A stretch of 64,000 nt of DNA, from assembly GCF_003815675.1 (NCBI RefSeq), contig NZ_CP033918.1:3286001-3350000 (forward strand), read 5' to 3'. The stretch comes from Chryseobacterium sp. G0186 (GTDB taxonomy: Bacteria > Bacteroidota > Bacteroidia > Flavobacteriales > Weeksellaceae). The notes beneath the pieces are model-generated. The model had not been told where the DNA came from and made no database searches. It saw only the letters and a list, made by a program, of their open reading frames with translations. Below are positions 49,766-58,963 of the stretch, piece after piece (the first letter of the stretch is position 1; each line of letters begins with the position of its first letter). Position numbers and translations under genes: made by a program.

Positions 49766-51970
49766 TTATTTTTTCTTTGATTTCTTAGGCATTGTAGTTG
49801 TACCTGAGTTTTTAGTCTTTGTATCAGCCGGAGTATTTTCATCTCTTACAAGCTTTAATTCATCAACTAATCTTCTTGCACCAGCATACTTGTCAATAGT
49901 CCAAAGAACGAAACGAACATCTACGTTGATTGTTTTCTGCCACTCAGGCTCGAATACGATATCTCCGCTTAATGCTTCGCTGTTTCCGTCAAATGCAATA
50001 CCGATAAGGTTTCCGTCTCCATCAATTACAGGAGAACCAGAGTTACCACCTGTAATATCGTTGTTAGAAAGGAAGTTTACAGGCATATATCCTTTAGCGT
50101 CAGCATACTGTCCGAAATCTTTAAGGTTATAAAGGTCAATGACTCTTTGAGGTAGATCAAACTCCTCATCACCTTTCTTGTATTTTCCAACAAGACCAGA
50201 CATGTCAGTATAATAGTTATCAGTAACACCGAAGTAGTTTCTGTCTGTTCTGATAGGAAGTTTATCTACAGTACCATAAGTTAATCTCATAGTAGAGTTA
50301 GCATCCGGGTAGAATTTTTTCTCAGGCATCGCTTTTACTAAACCAGCTAAGAATAGACGGCTGTTTTTTGCAAAATTGTCATCTACTTTAACGAATCTTT
50401 CATTACTCATTTTCTGATCTGCTGCAACACCGTTAGCTGCTTTCCAAAGTGGATCAGCATCAAGCTTTAATGCATCAGGGTTCAATAAGAAATTCGTTGC
50501 TGAAGTTTTGTTCGCAAAAATTGAAGAATAAGCAAGGTTAGAAACAGTCTTAGCATCTAATCCTAAAATAGTAGCAGAAGCAACATCTTTGTTTACTCTT
50601 GCCTGGTAAAGGCTCGCCAGAGAAGCTAGCATTTCCCCTTCTAAAGCTGGGCTGAAGTTTTCGTAGGCAGCTTTAATAGCAGCTTCTGTTTTAGCTTTCA
50701 TTGCCAGTCTTCCCTGCATATCCTGAGCAGCGTAAGCCTTAAGTACAGAACCTACATTCAGTGCAAGAGAAAGATATTTTGCATTTCTTGAAAACTGTGA
50801 AGCATAGTTTCTCTCAACATTTCTGTCTGAAGTCTGCTTGTAATAAGCTCCAATTTCTTCTAGAACGCCATCATATTCTGTGTTTCCTGGCATTGCAGCC
50901 CATGTTTTGAACGTTTCCTCCACCTTTTGCTTATCGGTAATGGTTCCGTTCTTTTCTACAGCATCAATTGTTCCCTGTCTGTTTTTCCAGTAGTTTGCTA
51001 CAGAAGCATATTGAGAAGCATAGTTAAGTTGAGTTGCCTTGTCCTTATCCATGTATTTTTTCATAACATCCATGGCCGTTTTAGAAGCCTCAACCCAAGC
51101 CGGGTAGTCTTTGTTTACCATTTGCTGAATTCCGTAAGAAGTCAGGTAACGGTTTGTTCTACCAGGATATCCAAGGATCATAGAGAAATCACCAGGCTTA
51201 ATTCCTTTGATAGAAACCGGCAGGAAGTGCTTAGGCTTCAAAGGAGTATTGCTAGGAGAGTACTCAGCAGGGTTTCCTGCAGCATCAGCGTACACTCTGA
51301 AAACCGTGAAGTCTGCAGTATGTCTTGGCCATTCCCAGTTATCAGTATCACCACCGAATTTTCCTAATGAAGAAGGTGGAGCACCTACTAATCTGATATC
51401 TTTGTAGTCTTGGTATACGAAATAGTAAAACTCATTTCCGTTAAAGAAATCCTTTACAACAACAGTATATTTTCCATTTTCAGAGTTTTCAGTCTGGATA
51501 GCATGTGTTTCAGCATCAATAATAGCTTTTCTCTCTGCTCCGGTCATATTGTTGTTGAGCTTGGAAGTGATTCTCTGAGTAGCATCATCCATTCTCACTA
51601 AAAATCTTACATAAAGATCCTTTGCATTGAATTCGTCTTTCTGTTTCAAAGCCCAGAAACCATTTTTTAAATAGTCTTTTTCTGGAGTAGAAGCAGCAGC
51701 AACGGCACCATAACCGCAGTGGTGGTTCGTGAATAAAAGTCCTTTATCAGAAACAATTTCACCTGTACAGAAACCACCGAAGCTTACGATAGCATCCTTT
51801 AAACTGGAATTATTTACTGAATAAATTTCCTCAGGCGTAAGGTGTAGCCCCTCTTTTTGCATATCAACACCGTTAAGTCTTTTGATGAGCATTAGCAGCC
51901 ACATCCCCTCATCCGCCCTCATCTGAGCAAAGCCCAATAAGAAAGTGAATAGTAGAAATAGTCTTTTCAT
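49766..51970 (-). CDS. S46 dipeptidyl-peptidase, DPP7-like
   Basis: 734 residues, normal for S46. Signal peptide MKRLFLLFTFLLGFAQMRADEGMW; catalytic His in FTNHHCGYGAV, Ser in TGGNSGSPVIDGDGNLIGIAFDGNSEA. Eighteen residues after the Ser the DPP7/DPP11-discriminating position is Gly (as in DPP7, hydrophobic P1) rather than Arg (DPP11, acidic P1). It releases dipeptides from peptides in the periplasm for nutrition. Lys-rich tail (PKKSKKK). Monocistronic. Confidence 0.92.
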   Translation of the reverse strand: MKRLFLLFTFLLGFAQMRADEGMWLLMLIKRLNGVDMQKEGLHLTPEEIYSVNNSSLKDAIVSFGGFCTGEIVSDKGLLFTNHHCGYGAVAAASTPEKDYLKNGFWALKQKDEFNAKDLYVRFLVRMDDATQRITSKLNNNMTGAERKAIIDAETHAIQTENSENGKYTVVVKDFFNGNEFYYFVYQDYKDIRLVGAPPSSLGKFGGDTDNWEWPRHTADFTVFRVYADAAGNPAEYSPSNTPLKPKHFLPVSIKGIKPGDFSMILGYPGRTNRYLTSYGIQQMVNKDYPAWVEASKTAMDVMKKYMDKDKATQLNYASQYASVANYWKNRQGTIDAVEKNGTITDKQKVEETFKTWAAMPGNTEYDGVLEEIGAYYKQTSDRNVERNYASQFSRNAKYLSLALNVGSVLKAYAAQDMQGRLAMKAKTEAAIKAAYENFSPALEGEMLASLASLYQARVNKDVASATILGLDAKTVSNLAYSSIFANKTSATNFLLNPDALKLDADPLWKAANGVAADQKMSNERFVKVDDNFAKNSRLFLAGLVKAMPEKKFYPDANSTMRLTYGTVDKLPIRTDRNYFGVTDNYYTDMSGLVGKYKKGDEEFDLPQRVIDLYNLKDFGQYADAKGYMPVNFLSNNDITGGNSGSPVIDGDGNLIGIAFDGNSEALSGDIVFEPEWQKTINVDVRFVLWTIDKYAGARRLVDELKLVRDENTPADTKTKNSGTTTMPKKSKKK

Positions 51971-52056
51971 TTTATAAAAAAATTTTTGTGTCGCTAATTT
52001 ACTAATTTTTACGAGATTCTGTCCCGGAATGGTATGAAAATGGGATGATAATCCGC

Positions 52057-52491
52057 ATGAAAAAAATACTATTATCCCTTTTTACGCTTTTATTGATAGG
52101 ATTTGCCTTAAATTGTTCTGCTGTACCGGACAAGAATCCTTATCTCCAACGGCAATGGATGCTGGTTTCTTTTGATGGTTTTTCAAAAGAACAACTGATT
52201 GCCAATAAAGCTGAAGTTAATTTAACAGCGAAAATGGAAAACGATAAAATTCAGGGAAATGCGTACATGGGATGTAACCAGATGTCCTTTACTACGGAGT
52301 TTAAAAAAGGAGGAAAAGTAAAAATTTCCCAAGGAGTAAGTACAATGAAAGCCTGCCAGAATATGGAACTGGAGACTTCTTTTCAGAAGAAATTTGAAAC
52401 CATGACAAAATATAAAGTAGAAGGACATTTCCTCACTTTATCTGATAATAATGGAAATTCAATGAAGTTTGTAGCTGCAGATTGGGATTAA
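52057..52491 (+). CDS. META-domain (HslJ-like) lipoprotein
   Basis: 144 residues from MKKILLSLFTLLLIGFALNCSA (lipobox LNCSA); an earlier Met at 52045 adds four residues. The domain reads LQRQWMLVSFDG...NLTAKMENDKIQGNAYMGCNQMSFTTEF...STMKACQNMELETSFQ...YKVEGHFLTLSDNNGNSMKFVA, the META/HslJ pattern (GxxGCNxxxxxY...TxMAC). Probably envelope-associated; role unknown. Divergent from the S46 gene. Confidence 0.85.
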   Translation: MKKILLSLFTLLLIGFALNCSAVPDKNPYLQRQWMLVSFDGFSKEQLIANKAEVNLTAKMENDKIQGNAYMGCNQMSFTTEFKKGGKVKISQGVSTMKACQNMELETSFQKKFETMTKYKVEGHFLTLSDNNGNSMKFVAADWD

Positions 52492-52512
52492 TGTTCCGGT
52501 TTTACAATATAA

Positions 52513-52534
52513 AAGTCCGCAATTAAGCGGACTT
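52513..52534 (+). terminator. Terminator of the META gene
   Basis: AAGTCCGC/GCGGACTT, 6-nt loop, short T tail. Confidence 0.65.
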
Positions 52535-52599
52535 CTTTGGTTGAGAAAATCTAGTTTGGTCATCAGCTTTTGAGGGCTATTAGTTTTTGATGAAAGTCA

Positions 52600-53016
52600 T
52601 TAGTTTTTAGGGATTGTTTTTTTTATTTCTTCCAGAGTTGCCGTATTGGGTAACCCGATCACGGTATTATTTGTGTTCCTAGAATTTTTTACGCTGTGAT
52701 TTGCCTGTCTGTTGGGAATTGTTTTTTTTATGTCTTCAAGGCTGGCTGTATTCGGAAGTAGTTTTCCTGAATTGTCAGTTGTTGCCTTGTGTTTTGAGTC
52801 CTGTTGTTTAACTTCCAGCCCATGATCAGAAACTAATCCTGTTGGGGTAGTGTTTTTCTCTGCATTTTCCTTGGTTTCTTTCAGAATTTTGGCCTCCTGT
52901 TCTTTAACTTGTTTTAAAGCTTGGGTCTGATCTTCCACCGGAGCAGATTTTTTGCTTTCCTGAGCATAGGCAATGGCGCTTAAAAACAATAATGGGATGA
53001 TATATGCTATTTTCAT
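52600..53016 (-). CDS. Small secreted protein with a duplicated LPNTAxLExIKKTIP motif
   Basis: 138 residues. Signal peptide MKIAYIIPLLFLSAIAYAQ, a Lys/Glu-rich helix (about 25-55), then a 15-residue motif LPNTASLEDIKKTIP repeated near the C-terminus as LPNTATLEEIKKTIP, 20 residues apart. LPNTA resembles sortase-type LPxTx, but sortase motifs are not expected in this context; here it is more likely a short interaction repeat. Last gene of the surface-protein operon. Confidence 0.55.
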   Translation of the reverse strand: MKIAYIIPLLFLSAIAYAQESKKSAPVEDQTQALKQVKEQEAKILKETKENAEKNTTPTGLVSDHGLEVKQQDSKHKATTDNSGKLLPNTASLEDIKKTIPNRQANHSVKNSRNTNNTVIGLPNTATLEEIKKTIPKN

Positions 53017-53022
53017 GACGGT

Positions 53023-55545
53023 TTATTTTATGTTGACTAATACTTGAATTTTTCCAATCTCTTTTTGGTCATAATCCTGAAGTGCTTTCCCGATAACCTG
53101 TCCTATTCTTACCTTTTCAAGATCTGCTTTCATAGCAATTCCTGCTTTGGACGATGTTACCAAAAGGTCACCCCTTTTTATTTTACCGTTTTCCATGCAT
53201 ACCTTGGTAGGAATAACTCCAATTACCCCCATTGGCACTTTTCCTGAAAGGTCAGTATCAATATGTTCTTCAGTAAGAAGCACTCCCGGTTTGGTAGCAT
53301 ACACTCCAGCAACAAGATGAGAATAAGGCTTGGATGATTTTTCTACGGTTCTGTCAGATCTGGTGGAGATCACAAGGATGTCACCGGCTTCATATTCAGC
53401 AGTAGATCCTTCTACATCAAATGCTTCGGCAACGTCTGCGCCGCTATTTTGGGTACCTCCGTTAAAGAAACCCTTTCCTGCATTATCTATACGAGCAACA
53501 TTTGCCGTTGAGGGATTTCCGGATTTGAAGATCGCGAGAGCTCCTGTGCTATGGGATTCTACAGTAAGAGCGGGATTGGTGTTGGCTGTATTAAAGTTAA
53601 TAAATCTTGCAGCACGTCCATTACTGAAGTTGGGAACCCATGCAAAAATAGCTGTTCCTGTTCCATCTACAGTAGTTTCAACGCCATCCCCTCCGTTTGC
53701 AGCATTAGCTGTGATTCCGTTTCCGTTTCCATCTGCAATGGCAATAAGGGCTGGCCCATTACCGGCTGGGTTACTGGCGTGGAATAATCCGCCATATCCT
53801 CCTGTTCCGGATGATAGACCAAAAATACCCGCTGTTCCGAAATTAGCAAATATTGAATTCACCTCACCTTTTACCGCAGGAGAAGTCCCTTGGGTTTTGT
53901 CTACCTTAAAATTTCCTGCAGTACCGTTTCCAACAGTTGTTACAGTTATTACATCACTTGTATTGTTTTCATTGAAGATGTTAAACCTTCCTGCACGCCC
54001 GGTCGCAAAAGTAGGAACCCATGCATAAAGAGCATTTCCTGCACCATCGATATTGGTTTCTACACCGTTTCCGTCTTTACCTGCATTGGCGGTGATTGCA
54101 TTTCCGTTTCCATCAGTCAGGGCAATTAATGAAGCTCCGTTTCCTGCAGGGTTTGAAGCATAGAATAATCCGGCGCGTCCTCCTGTACCGGAAGAAACTC
54201 CAAAAACGCCCGCTGCTCCAAAATTTCCGAATATGGTATTCACTTCACCTCTTACTGCCGCTCCAACGCTGTTAGTATTATTCACAAGAAAAGATGCAGC
54301 ATTCCCTTGAGTATTATCCGGAATGTTTCCATTGCCATTAGTTTCTACCTCAAAAGTATTTTTATCTGTATTGGTCTGATTCAAGTTTTCAAACCTACCT
54401 GCGCGGCCTGTACTGCTATTTAAACCTACCTGTCCATACACACCTATACCTGTTCCGGCTGTACTGGTTGCAATAAAACCTCTTACCCCATATCCTCCTC
54501 CATCATTACGACCTACAACTGCCCCTGCAATATCACTGGTGGTTAAACCTACTACAGCTTCTCCATTTCCAGTATTGCTTCCCAGAACCCCTGCTGATGA
54601 TTGAGCGGAAGTAGTTCCGCGAAGAGCAATACCGGCACCTGTGGAACTTGTTACACCAGCCCCGTTTCCGGTTGTTGATACATTTACCACCGTTCCGTTT
54701 CCTACACTGGATACATTAAGTGCATTATTGTTGTTGGCATTATTGAAAATTGCAATACTGGCCGGAATTCCATTATTACTGGTTGCAGTAAGACCTGTAC
54801 CGGTGTTACTGTTAGCATAAACTCCGGTTCCGCTAGCACTGGAATTTCCATATACCCCTAAACCGTTGGGTGTTGCACCATAAACTCCCCATCCGCTTCC
54901 GTTCTGGCTACCCCAAACGCCTATTCCAAGTCCGCCGGTTCCGTTATTGATCCCACGTACCCCTGAAGAAAATCCTCCTGGAGCTGTGTTGGTAACATTA
55001 CCCCTTACTGCTGCAATACTGGATGTCGTTGTATTATTATTACCCTCTAAAGATGTTCCGTCTCCGTCATTCGTTAATGAAAACAAAGTAGAAGCATTAT
55101 TTACGGTATTGACATAGGGGATTGTAAAAGCTCCGCCGCTGCTTCCGGCAGATTTTGCATACATGGCATAAGGTACACTCAGCAATTGAGAGGTCCCCGT
55201 TATAGTATAGGTGGTTCCTCCGGAGGGATCAGTTTCTGTTTTTAAATAATAGCTTCCTGTAGGCCAGTCGATGGTAGAGAATGTACCGGAAAGAACAGTT
55301 CCTGTCCCTATTTCCAGGGTAACAAGTCCATTAGCATTGGTATTTCCGGTAAGTCTTTCAGAATATACTGAAGGTCCAGCTGCAGATCCCTGTAGTATGC
55401 TTAATCGTATGGCAATAGCCTGGTTGCTTAGTAACTGTCCGGAACCATTTCTTATGACAGCCTGATAGCTCATTTTTTCTGGAGCCTGTGAAAGTCCCAT
55501 GAAGAGACCAGACAGTATTCCAAACAATAATAATATTTTTTTCAT
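53023..55545 (-). CDS. Large secreted Gly/Asn-rich repeat protein
   Basis: 840 residues. Signal peptide, then PEKMSYQAVIRNGSGQLLSNQAIAIRLSIL (a conserved Bacteroidota domain, about 20-130), a Gly/Asn/Thr-rich middle with short G-x-G-V-Y/R-G repeats, and two tandem about 115-residue units (GEVNTIFGNFGAAGVFG... and GEVNSIFANFGTAGIFG...). The C-terminal 170 residues (SGADVAEAFDVEGSTAEYEAGDILVI...) are a conserved cap. No T9SS sorting domain; it probably works with the small T9SS protein upstream in the same operon, perhaps as a fibre. Confidence 0.7.
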   Translation of the reverse strand: MKKILLLFGILSGLFMGLSQAPEKMSYQAVIRNGSGQLLSNQAIAIRLSILQGSAAGPSVYSERLTGNTNANGLVTLEIGTGTVLSGTFSTIDWPTGSYYLKTETDPSGGTTYTITGTSQLLSVPYAMYAKSAGSSGGAFTIPYVNTVNNASTLFSLTNDGDGTSLEGNNNTTTSSIAAVRGNVTNTAPGGFSSGVRGINNGTGGLGIGVWGSQNGSGWGVYGATPNGLGVYGNSSASGTGVYANSNTGTGLTATSNNGIPASIAIFNNANNNNALNVSSVGNGTVVNVSTTGNGAGVTSSTGAGIALRGTTSAQSSAGVLGSNTGNGEAVVGLTTSDIAGAVVGRNDGGGYGVRGFIATSTAGTGIGVYGQVGLNSSTGRAGRFENLNQTNTDKNTFEVETNGNGNIPDNTQGNAASFLVNNTNSVGAAVRGEVNTIFGNFGAAGVFGVSSGTGGRAGLFYASNPAGNGASLIALTDGNGNAITANAGKDGNGVETNIDGAGNALYAWVPTFATGRAGRFNIFNENNTSDVITVTTVGNGTAGNFKVDKTQGTSPAVKGEVNSIFANFGTAGIFGLSSGTGGYGGLFHASNPAGNGPALIAIADGNGNGITANAANGGDGVETTVDGTGTAIFAWVPNFSNGRAARFINFNTANTNPALTVESHSTGALAIFKSGNPSTANVARIDNAGKGFFNGGTQNSGADVAEAFDVEGSTAEYEAGDILVISTRSDRTVEKSSKPYSHLVAGVYATKPGVLLTEEHIDTDLSGKVPMGVIGVIPTKVCMENGKIKRGDLLVTSSKAGIAMKADLEKVRIGQVIGKALQDYDQKEIGKIQVLVNIK

Positions 55546-55550
55546 GGTGA

Positions 55551-56027
55551 TTATTTTTTGATGATTTTAAACGTTTTAATGTTTTCTCCATGCTGATTAA
55601 TCCGAATGATATACATTGCAGACGGCAGGGAAGAGAAATTAAGTTCAGATTTTGACTGTAAGATCATATCCTTTTTGATTAATTTACCCTGGGAATCAAA
55701 TAGCTGGTACTCTGAACCTTTATAGTTACCAGTGGTAAAGTCCAGATACAGATAGTCCTTGAATGGGTTAGGATAAATGAGAATGCCCTCCGAACGTGAT
55801 GAGATTTCACGGGTTGCAAGAGCAATGATTTCATAAGGCTGTTGTACGCCTTCCAGAATTTGGTCTCCGGCTCCTTTAGAGAGATAGGCGGTCTGGCCTA
55901 TGCTGTAAGAAACCGAACCATTTCCGCCTGAAGCATCCATTCCGGTAGCCAATACTGCTGACTGAGCATGCAGGATGGAGAGGGAAAGAGGGAGCAGGAT
56001 GAGAGAGTAAATAAATATTCTTTTCAT
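55551..56027 (-). CDS. Small T9SS type A sorting-domain protein
   Basis: 158 residues from MKRIFIYSLILLPLSLSILHAQ, which begins the signal peptide; an upstream in-frame Met adds 14. A short domain GMDASGGNGSVSYSIGQTAYL...ILEGVQQPYEI, then a sorting domain (GILIYPNPFKDYLYLDF...QLFDSQGKLIKK...LPSAMYIIRINQ...FKIIKK). Often found beside the repeat protein encoded next, as here (5 nt apart). Secreted through T9SS. Confidence 0.88.
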   Translation of the reverse strand: MKRIFIYSLILLPLSLSILHAQSAVLATGMDASGGNGSVSYSIGQTAYLSKGAGDQILEGVQQPYEIIALATREISSRSEGILIYPNPFKDYLYLDFTTGNYKGSEYQLFDSQGKLIKKDMILQSKSELNFSSLPSAMYIIRINQHGENIKTFKIIKK

Positions 56028-56188
56028 GGATAACAGTTTTTGGGTTACTAATTGGAAGTCTTTTTCCATGGGGAATTTGGGAAGACTAAATTACTGTCTA
56101 TCACAATCGAATAATAGAAAAATAGACCAACGACAGAAATAATCGACCAATGGCGTTTTGTGAATTATTATTGAAATTCAGTCGGTTT

Positions 56189-56896
56189 TTAAGGCTCGAA
56201 AAAAGAAAGATTATCCTTATAGGTTCTGCCGATGGGAAGCTTGATATGATGAATCAGCTCAATCTCATGACAGTTTTTTCCGCGGATAAGATGTCGTGGA
56301 ACAGCATAGCTTCGATGAATTCTTACGAACGAATCAAAAAAGCTTTTTTGAAGAAGATTTCCTAAAGAATCCAGAATGCAGTGTTTTTTTTCAAGGGTAA
56401 TGATTCGGGTATAATCTTTTAATGCTTCCAGATAAAGAATATCTGTCTTTCTGATTTGAAAAATATTTCCGCTTTCTTTTATCTTAATGAAATCCTGCCC
56501 AAGAATGGCGTCATAACATTCACATTTTTCTTTTACCTTGAAAAAATCAAACAGCTTTTGCATGGAATAATGAAATCGGTCCAACGTTAAAGGTTTGGTG
56601 ATAAAATCAAGGGTATTCATTTCAAAAACATAGGCTGCCAGCTCCGGATGGGAACTTACAAAAATGCAGGCAGGTATTTTATGGGCTAGTTTTCTGAGTT
56701 CCAGACCGCTCATGCCTTTTAAATTGGTTTCGGTAATGAGGAGGTCAATTGGAAGTTCAAGATAAGGAATTGCCTTTTCAGCCGAATCAAAAGAAGCGAC
56801 AATTTCTATATTCTCATACTGTTTGATATAGCGTTGAAGAACCAGCCTGTCCAGTTCATCATCATCAATAATCATACATCTAATATGGGTAATCAT
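56189..56896 (-). CDS. LytTR response regulator with a Glu at the phospho-acceptor position
   Basis: 235 residues: receiver (1-120) and LytTR DNA-binding domain (about 140-235, FIKIKESGNIFQIRKTDILYLEALKDYTRIITLE). In IDLLITETNLKGMSGLEL the expected Asp is Glu by gap-free comparison with IDLLFLDIEMPxMSGLEL. The acidic pair (DDDE) and Lys of FITKPL remain. It may be constitutively active or phosphorylation-independent. No kinase gene is adjacent. Upstream of, and on the same strand as, the surface-protein operon it may regulate. Confidence 0.85.
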   Translation of the reverse strand: MITHIRCMIIDDDELDRLVLQRYIKQYENIEIVASFDSAEKAIPYLELPIDLLITETNLKGMSGLELRKLAHKIPACIFVSSHPELAAYVFEMNTLDFITKPLTLDRFHYSMQKLFDFFKVKEKCECYDAILGQDFIKIKESGNIFQIRKTDILYLEALKDYTRIITLEKKHCILDSLGNLLQKSFFDSFVRIHRSYAVPRHLIRGKNCHEIELIHHIKLPIGRTYKDNLSFFEP

Positions 56897-57090
56897 GATC
56901 TTCTGGATGTTAATTTTTTAATTTAAATGTTTAAAAATCAGAAAATTGTCATATAAAGTTATTGATTTTTTATAAAATAATACACGCCTGGCTTAAAATT
57001 ATATTAAAAAGTGTTATTAAATAAAAATTGATTTTGTTTTTTTTCTGAAAAATATTATCTTGTAAAAATCATAAACATAGACAGAACTTA

Positions 57091-58314
57091 ATGTTAGAAA
57101 AGAAAGAACATAATTATGAGAAAGCTGTCCTGGTGGGTGTTATTACTCAAAATCAGGATGAAGAAAAACTGGTGGAGTATATGGATGAACTGGAGTTTTT
57201 AGCTTTCACAGCAGGGGCAACCGTACAAAAGCGCTTCACCCAAAAGTTAACACAGCCTGATTCCAAGACCTTTATTGGGAGCGGAAAAGCACTCGAAATA
57301 AAAGAATATGTAAAAGAAAACGAAATAGGAACCGTTATTTTTGACGACGAACTTTCTCCATCACAGCTTAAAAACCTGGAAAGAGAAATGGAAGTTAAAA
57401 TTTTGGACCGTACCAATCTTATTCTTGATATTTTTGCGCAAAGAGCACAAACTTCCTATGCAAGAACACAGGTGGAATTGGCTCAATACCAGTATCTTTT
57501 ACCTCGATTAACCAGAATGTGGACCCACTTGGAACGTCAGAAAGGAGGTATCGGGATGAGAGGTCCCGGGGAAACGGAGATTGAAACTGACCGTCGTATT
57601 ATTCGTGACAGAATCACCCTATTGAAAGATAAGCTGAAGACCATCGACAAACAAATGGCTACCCAGCGTAACAATCGTGGAAAAGTGGTGCGTGCTGCCC
57701 TGGTAGGATATACGAATGTTGGGAAATCTACCTTGATGAACTCTATTTCAAAGTCTGAGGTTTTTGCCGAAAATAAATTATTTGCCACACTAGATACTAC
57801 CGTAAGAAAGGTAGTCATTGGAAACCTTCCGTTTCTGCTTACCGACACTGTAGGATTTATCAGAAAACTGCCTACTCAATTGGTAGAATCCTTTAAATCT
57901 ACGTTGGATGAGGTTCGTGAAGCTGATCTTTTGATTCATGTGGTGGATATCTCTCACGAAAGCTTTGAAGATCACATCGACTCTGTTAACCAGATATTAA
58001 TGGACATCAATGCTCATCAGAAGCCTATGATCATGGTATTCAACAAAATTGATGGTTTCAGCTATGAGAAGAAAGACGAAGATGATTTGACACCTAGTAC
58101 AAGGAAGAATGTTTCCCTTGAAGAATGGAAAAAAACCTGGATGGCAAAATCTAAGTATCCTACGGTTTTCATTTCTGCACTTACCAAGGAAAATTTCCCG
58201 GAAATGAAGAAAATGATCTATGATGAGGTAATGAAGATTCATATTTCAAGATTTCCATACAACGATTTCCTTTTCGAGTATTTTGATAACGACGAGGAAG
58301 AAAATAAAAATTAA
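57091..58314 (+). CDS. hflX: GTPase HflX
   Basis: 407 residues. N-terminal HflX domain (GATVQKRFTQKLTQPDSKTFIGSGKALEI), the conserved GGIGMRGPGETEIETDRR linker, and G-domain motifs G1 GYTNVGKST, G3 DTVGF, G4 NKID, G5 near FISALT. HflX splits stalled ribosomes. The stop overlaps the next ATG (TAATG). Confidence 0.96.
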   Translation: MLEKKEHNYEKAVLVGVITQNQDEEKLVEYMDELEFLAFTAGATVQKRFTQKLTQPDSKTFIGSGKALEIKEYVKENEIGTVIFDDELSPSQLKNLEREMEVKILDRTNLILDIFAQRAQTSYARTQVELAQYQYLLPRLTRMWTHLERQKGGIGMRGPGETEIETDRRIIRDRITLLKDKLKTIDKQMATQRNNRGKVVRAALVGYTNVGKSTLMNSISKSEVFAENKLFATLDTTVRKVVIGNLPFLLTDTVGFIRKLPTQLVESFKSTLDEVREADLLIHVVDISHESFEDHIDSVNQILMDINAHQKPMIMVFNKIDGFSYEKKDEDDLTPSTRKNVSLEEWKKTWMAKSKYPTVFISALTKENFPEMKKMIYDEVMKIHISRFPYNDFLFEYFDNDEEENKN

Positions 58315-58943
58315 TGAAATATCATTTTTTCCTTTTATTCGTCATGTTTTCGGTTTTTGGGTTCAGCCAGAAATCAAAAGTGGATTTTAAGGCTATTGAA
58401 AAAAGCTTCAAAAATTCCGATTCTCCATACAAATATGATAAACTTCTTTTTAAGTACAAGGGCTACCCAAAGTCTCTGGACAGTATAGAGTCGCAATACC
58501 TTTACTATGGAAGAAATTTCAGAAGTGATAAAGTGACCACCTCGGATGAAGCTTTCAAACGCCTGGCAGAGGCCTTTAAGCAAAACAATTTTGAAGAATG
58601 TATCAAGCTGGGAAAAGCTTTGTATGATAAAGATCCTACGAATCTGGATGTCCTGTTGATTCTTCTCAGGGCATACGATTCTGTAAAAGACGGAAATAAC
58701 TTTATGCATCATCTTAATCAGTTTCGTTCGCTTGCTGACGGAATAAAGAGCTCCGGAGATGGTAAATCTGAAAAGACTGCTTATCTGGTTAATTCTGTGG
58801 GAGATGAATATATTCTGCTGAATATTCTAAATATAGGAAGTGACTATACAAGAGGATCAAAGCCTTCAAAAGACGGGATGTTTGATATTTGGGAAAAAGA
58901 GGACAAGAAAATCTACATTAAGGTTCTTTATTTAGAGCTATAA
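58314..58943 (+). CDS. DUF4919-like secreted protein
   Basis: 209 residues. Signal peptide MKYHFFLLFVMFSVFGFSQ followed by VDFKAIEKSFKNSDSPYKYDKLLFKYKGYPKSLDSIESQYLYYGRNF, and a helical repeat-like centre (about 80-145), ending DIWEKEDKKIYIKVLYLEL. This matches the DUF4919 pattern. Function unknown. Overlaps hflX by one base. Confidence 0.75.
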   Translation: MKYHFFLLFVMFSVFGFSQKSKVDFKAIEKSFKNSDSPYKYDKLLFKYKGYPKSLDSIESQYLYYGRNFRSDKVTTSDEAFKRLAEAFKQNNFEECIKLGKALYDKDPTNLDVLLILLRAYDSVKDGNNFMHHLNQFRSLADGIKSSGDGKSEKTAYLVNSVGDEYILLNILNIGSDYTRGSKPSKDGMFDIWEKEDKKIYIKVLYLEL

Positions 58944-58963
58944 ATTAATTAAAAAAACACTTA

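Noticed and set aside
52006..52030. Fifth copy of the extended promoter (TACGAGATTCTGTCCC)
   Set aside because: Nothing like TAnnTTTG lies 14 nt downstream, and the 5' half diverges.
52600..53016. LPNTA as a sortase signal
   Set aside because: No basic-hydrophobic C-terminal anchor follows and the motif occurs twice; Bacteroidota do not use sortase in this way.
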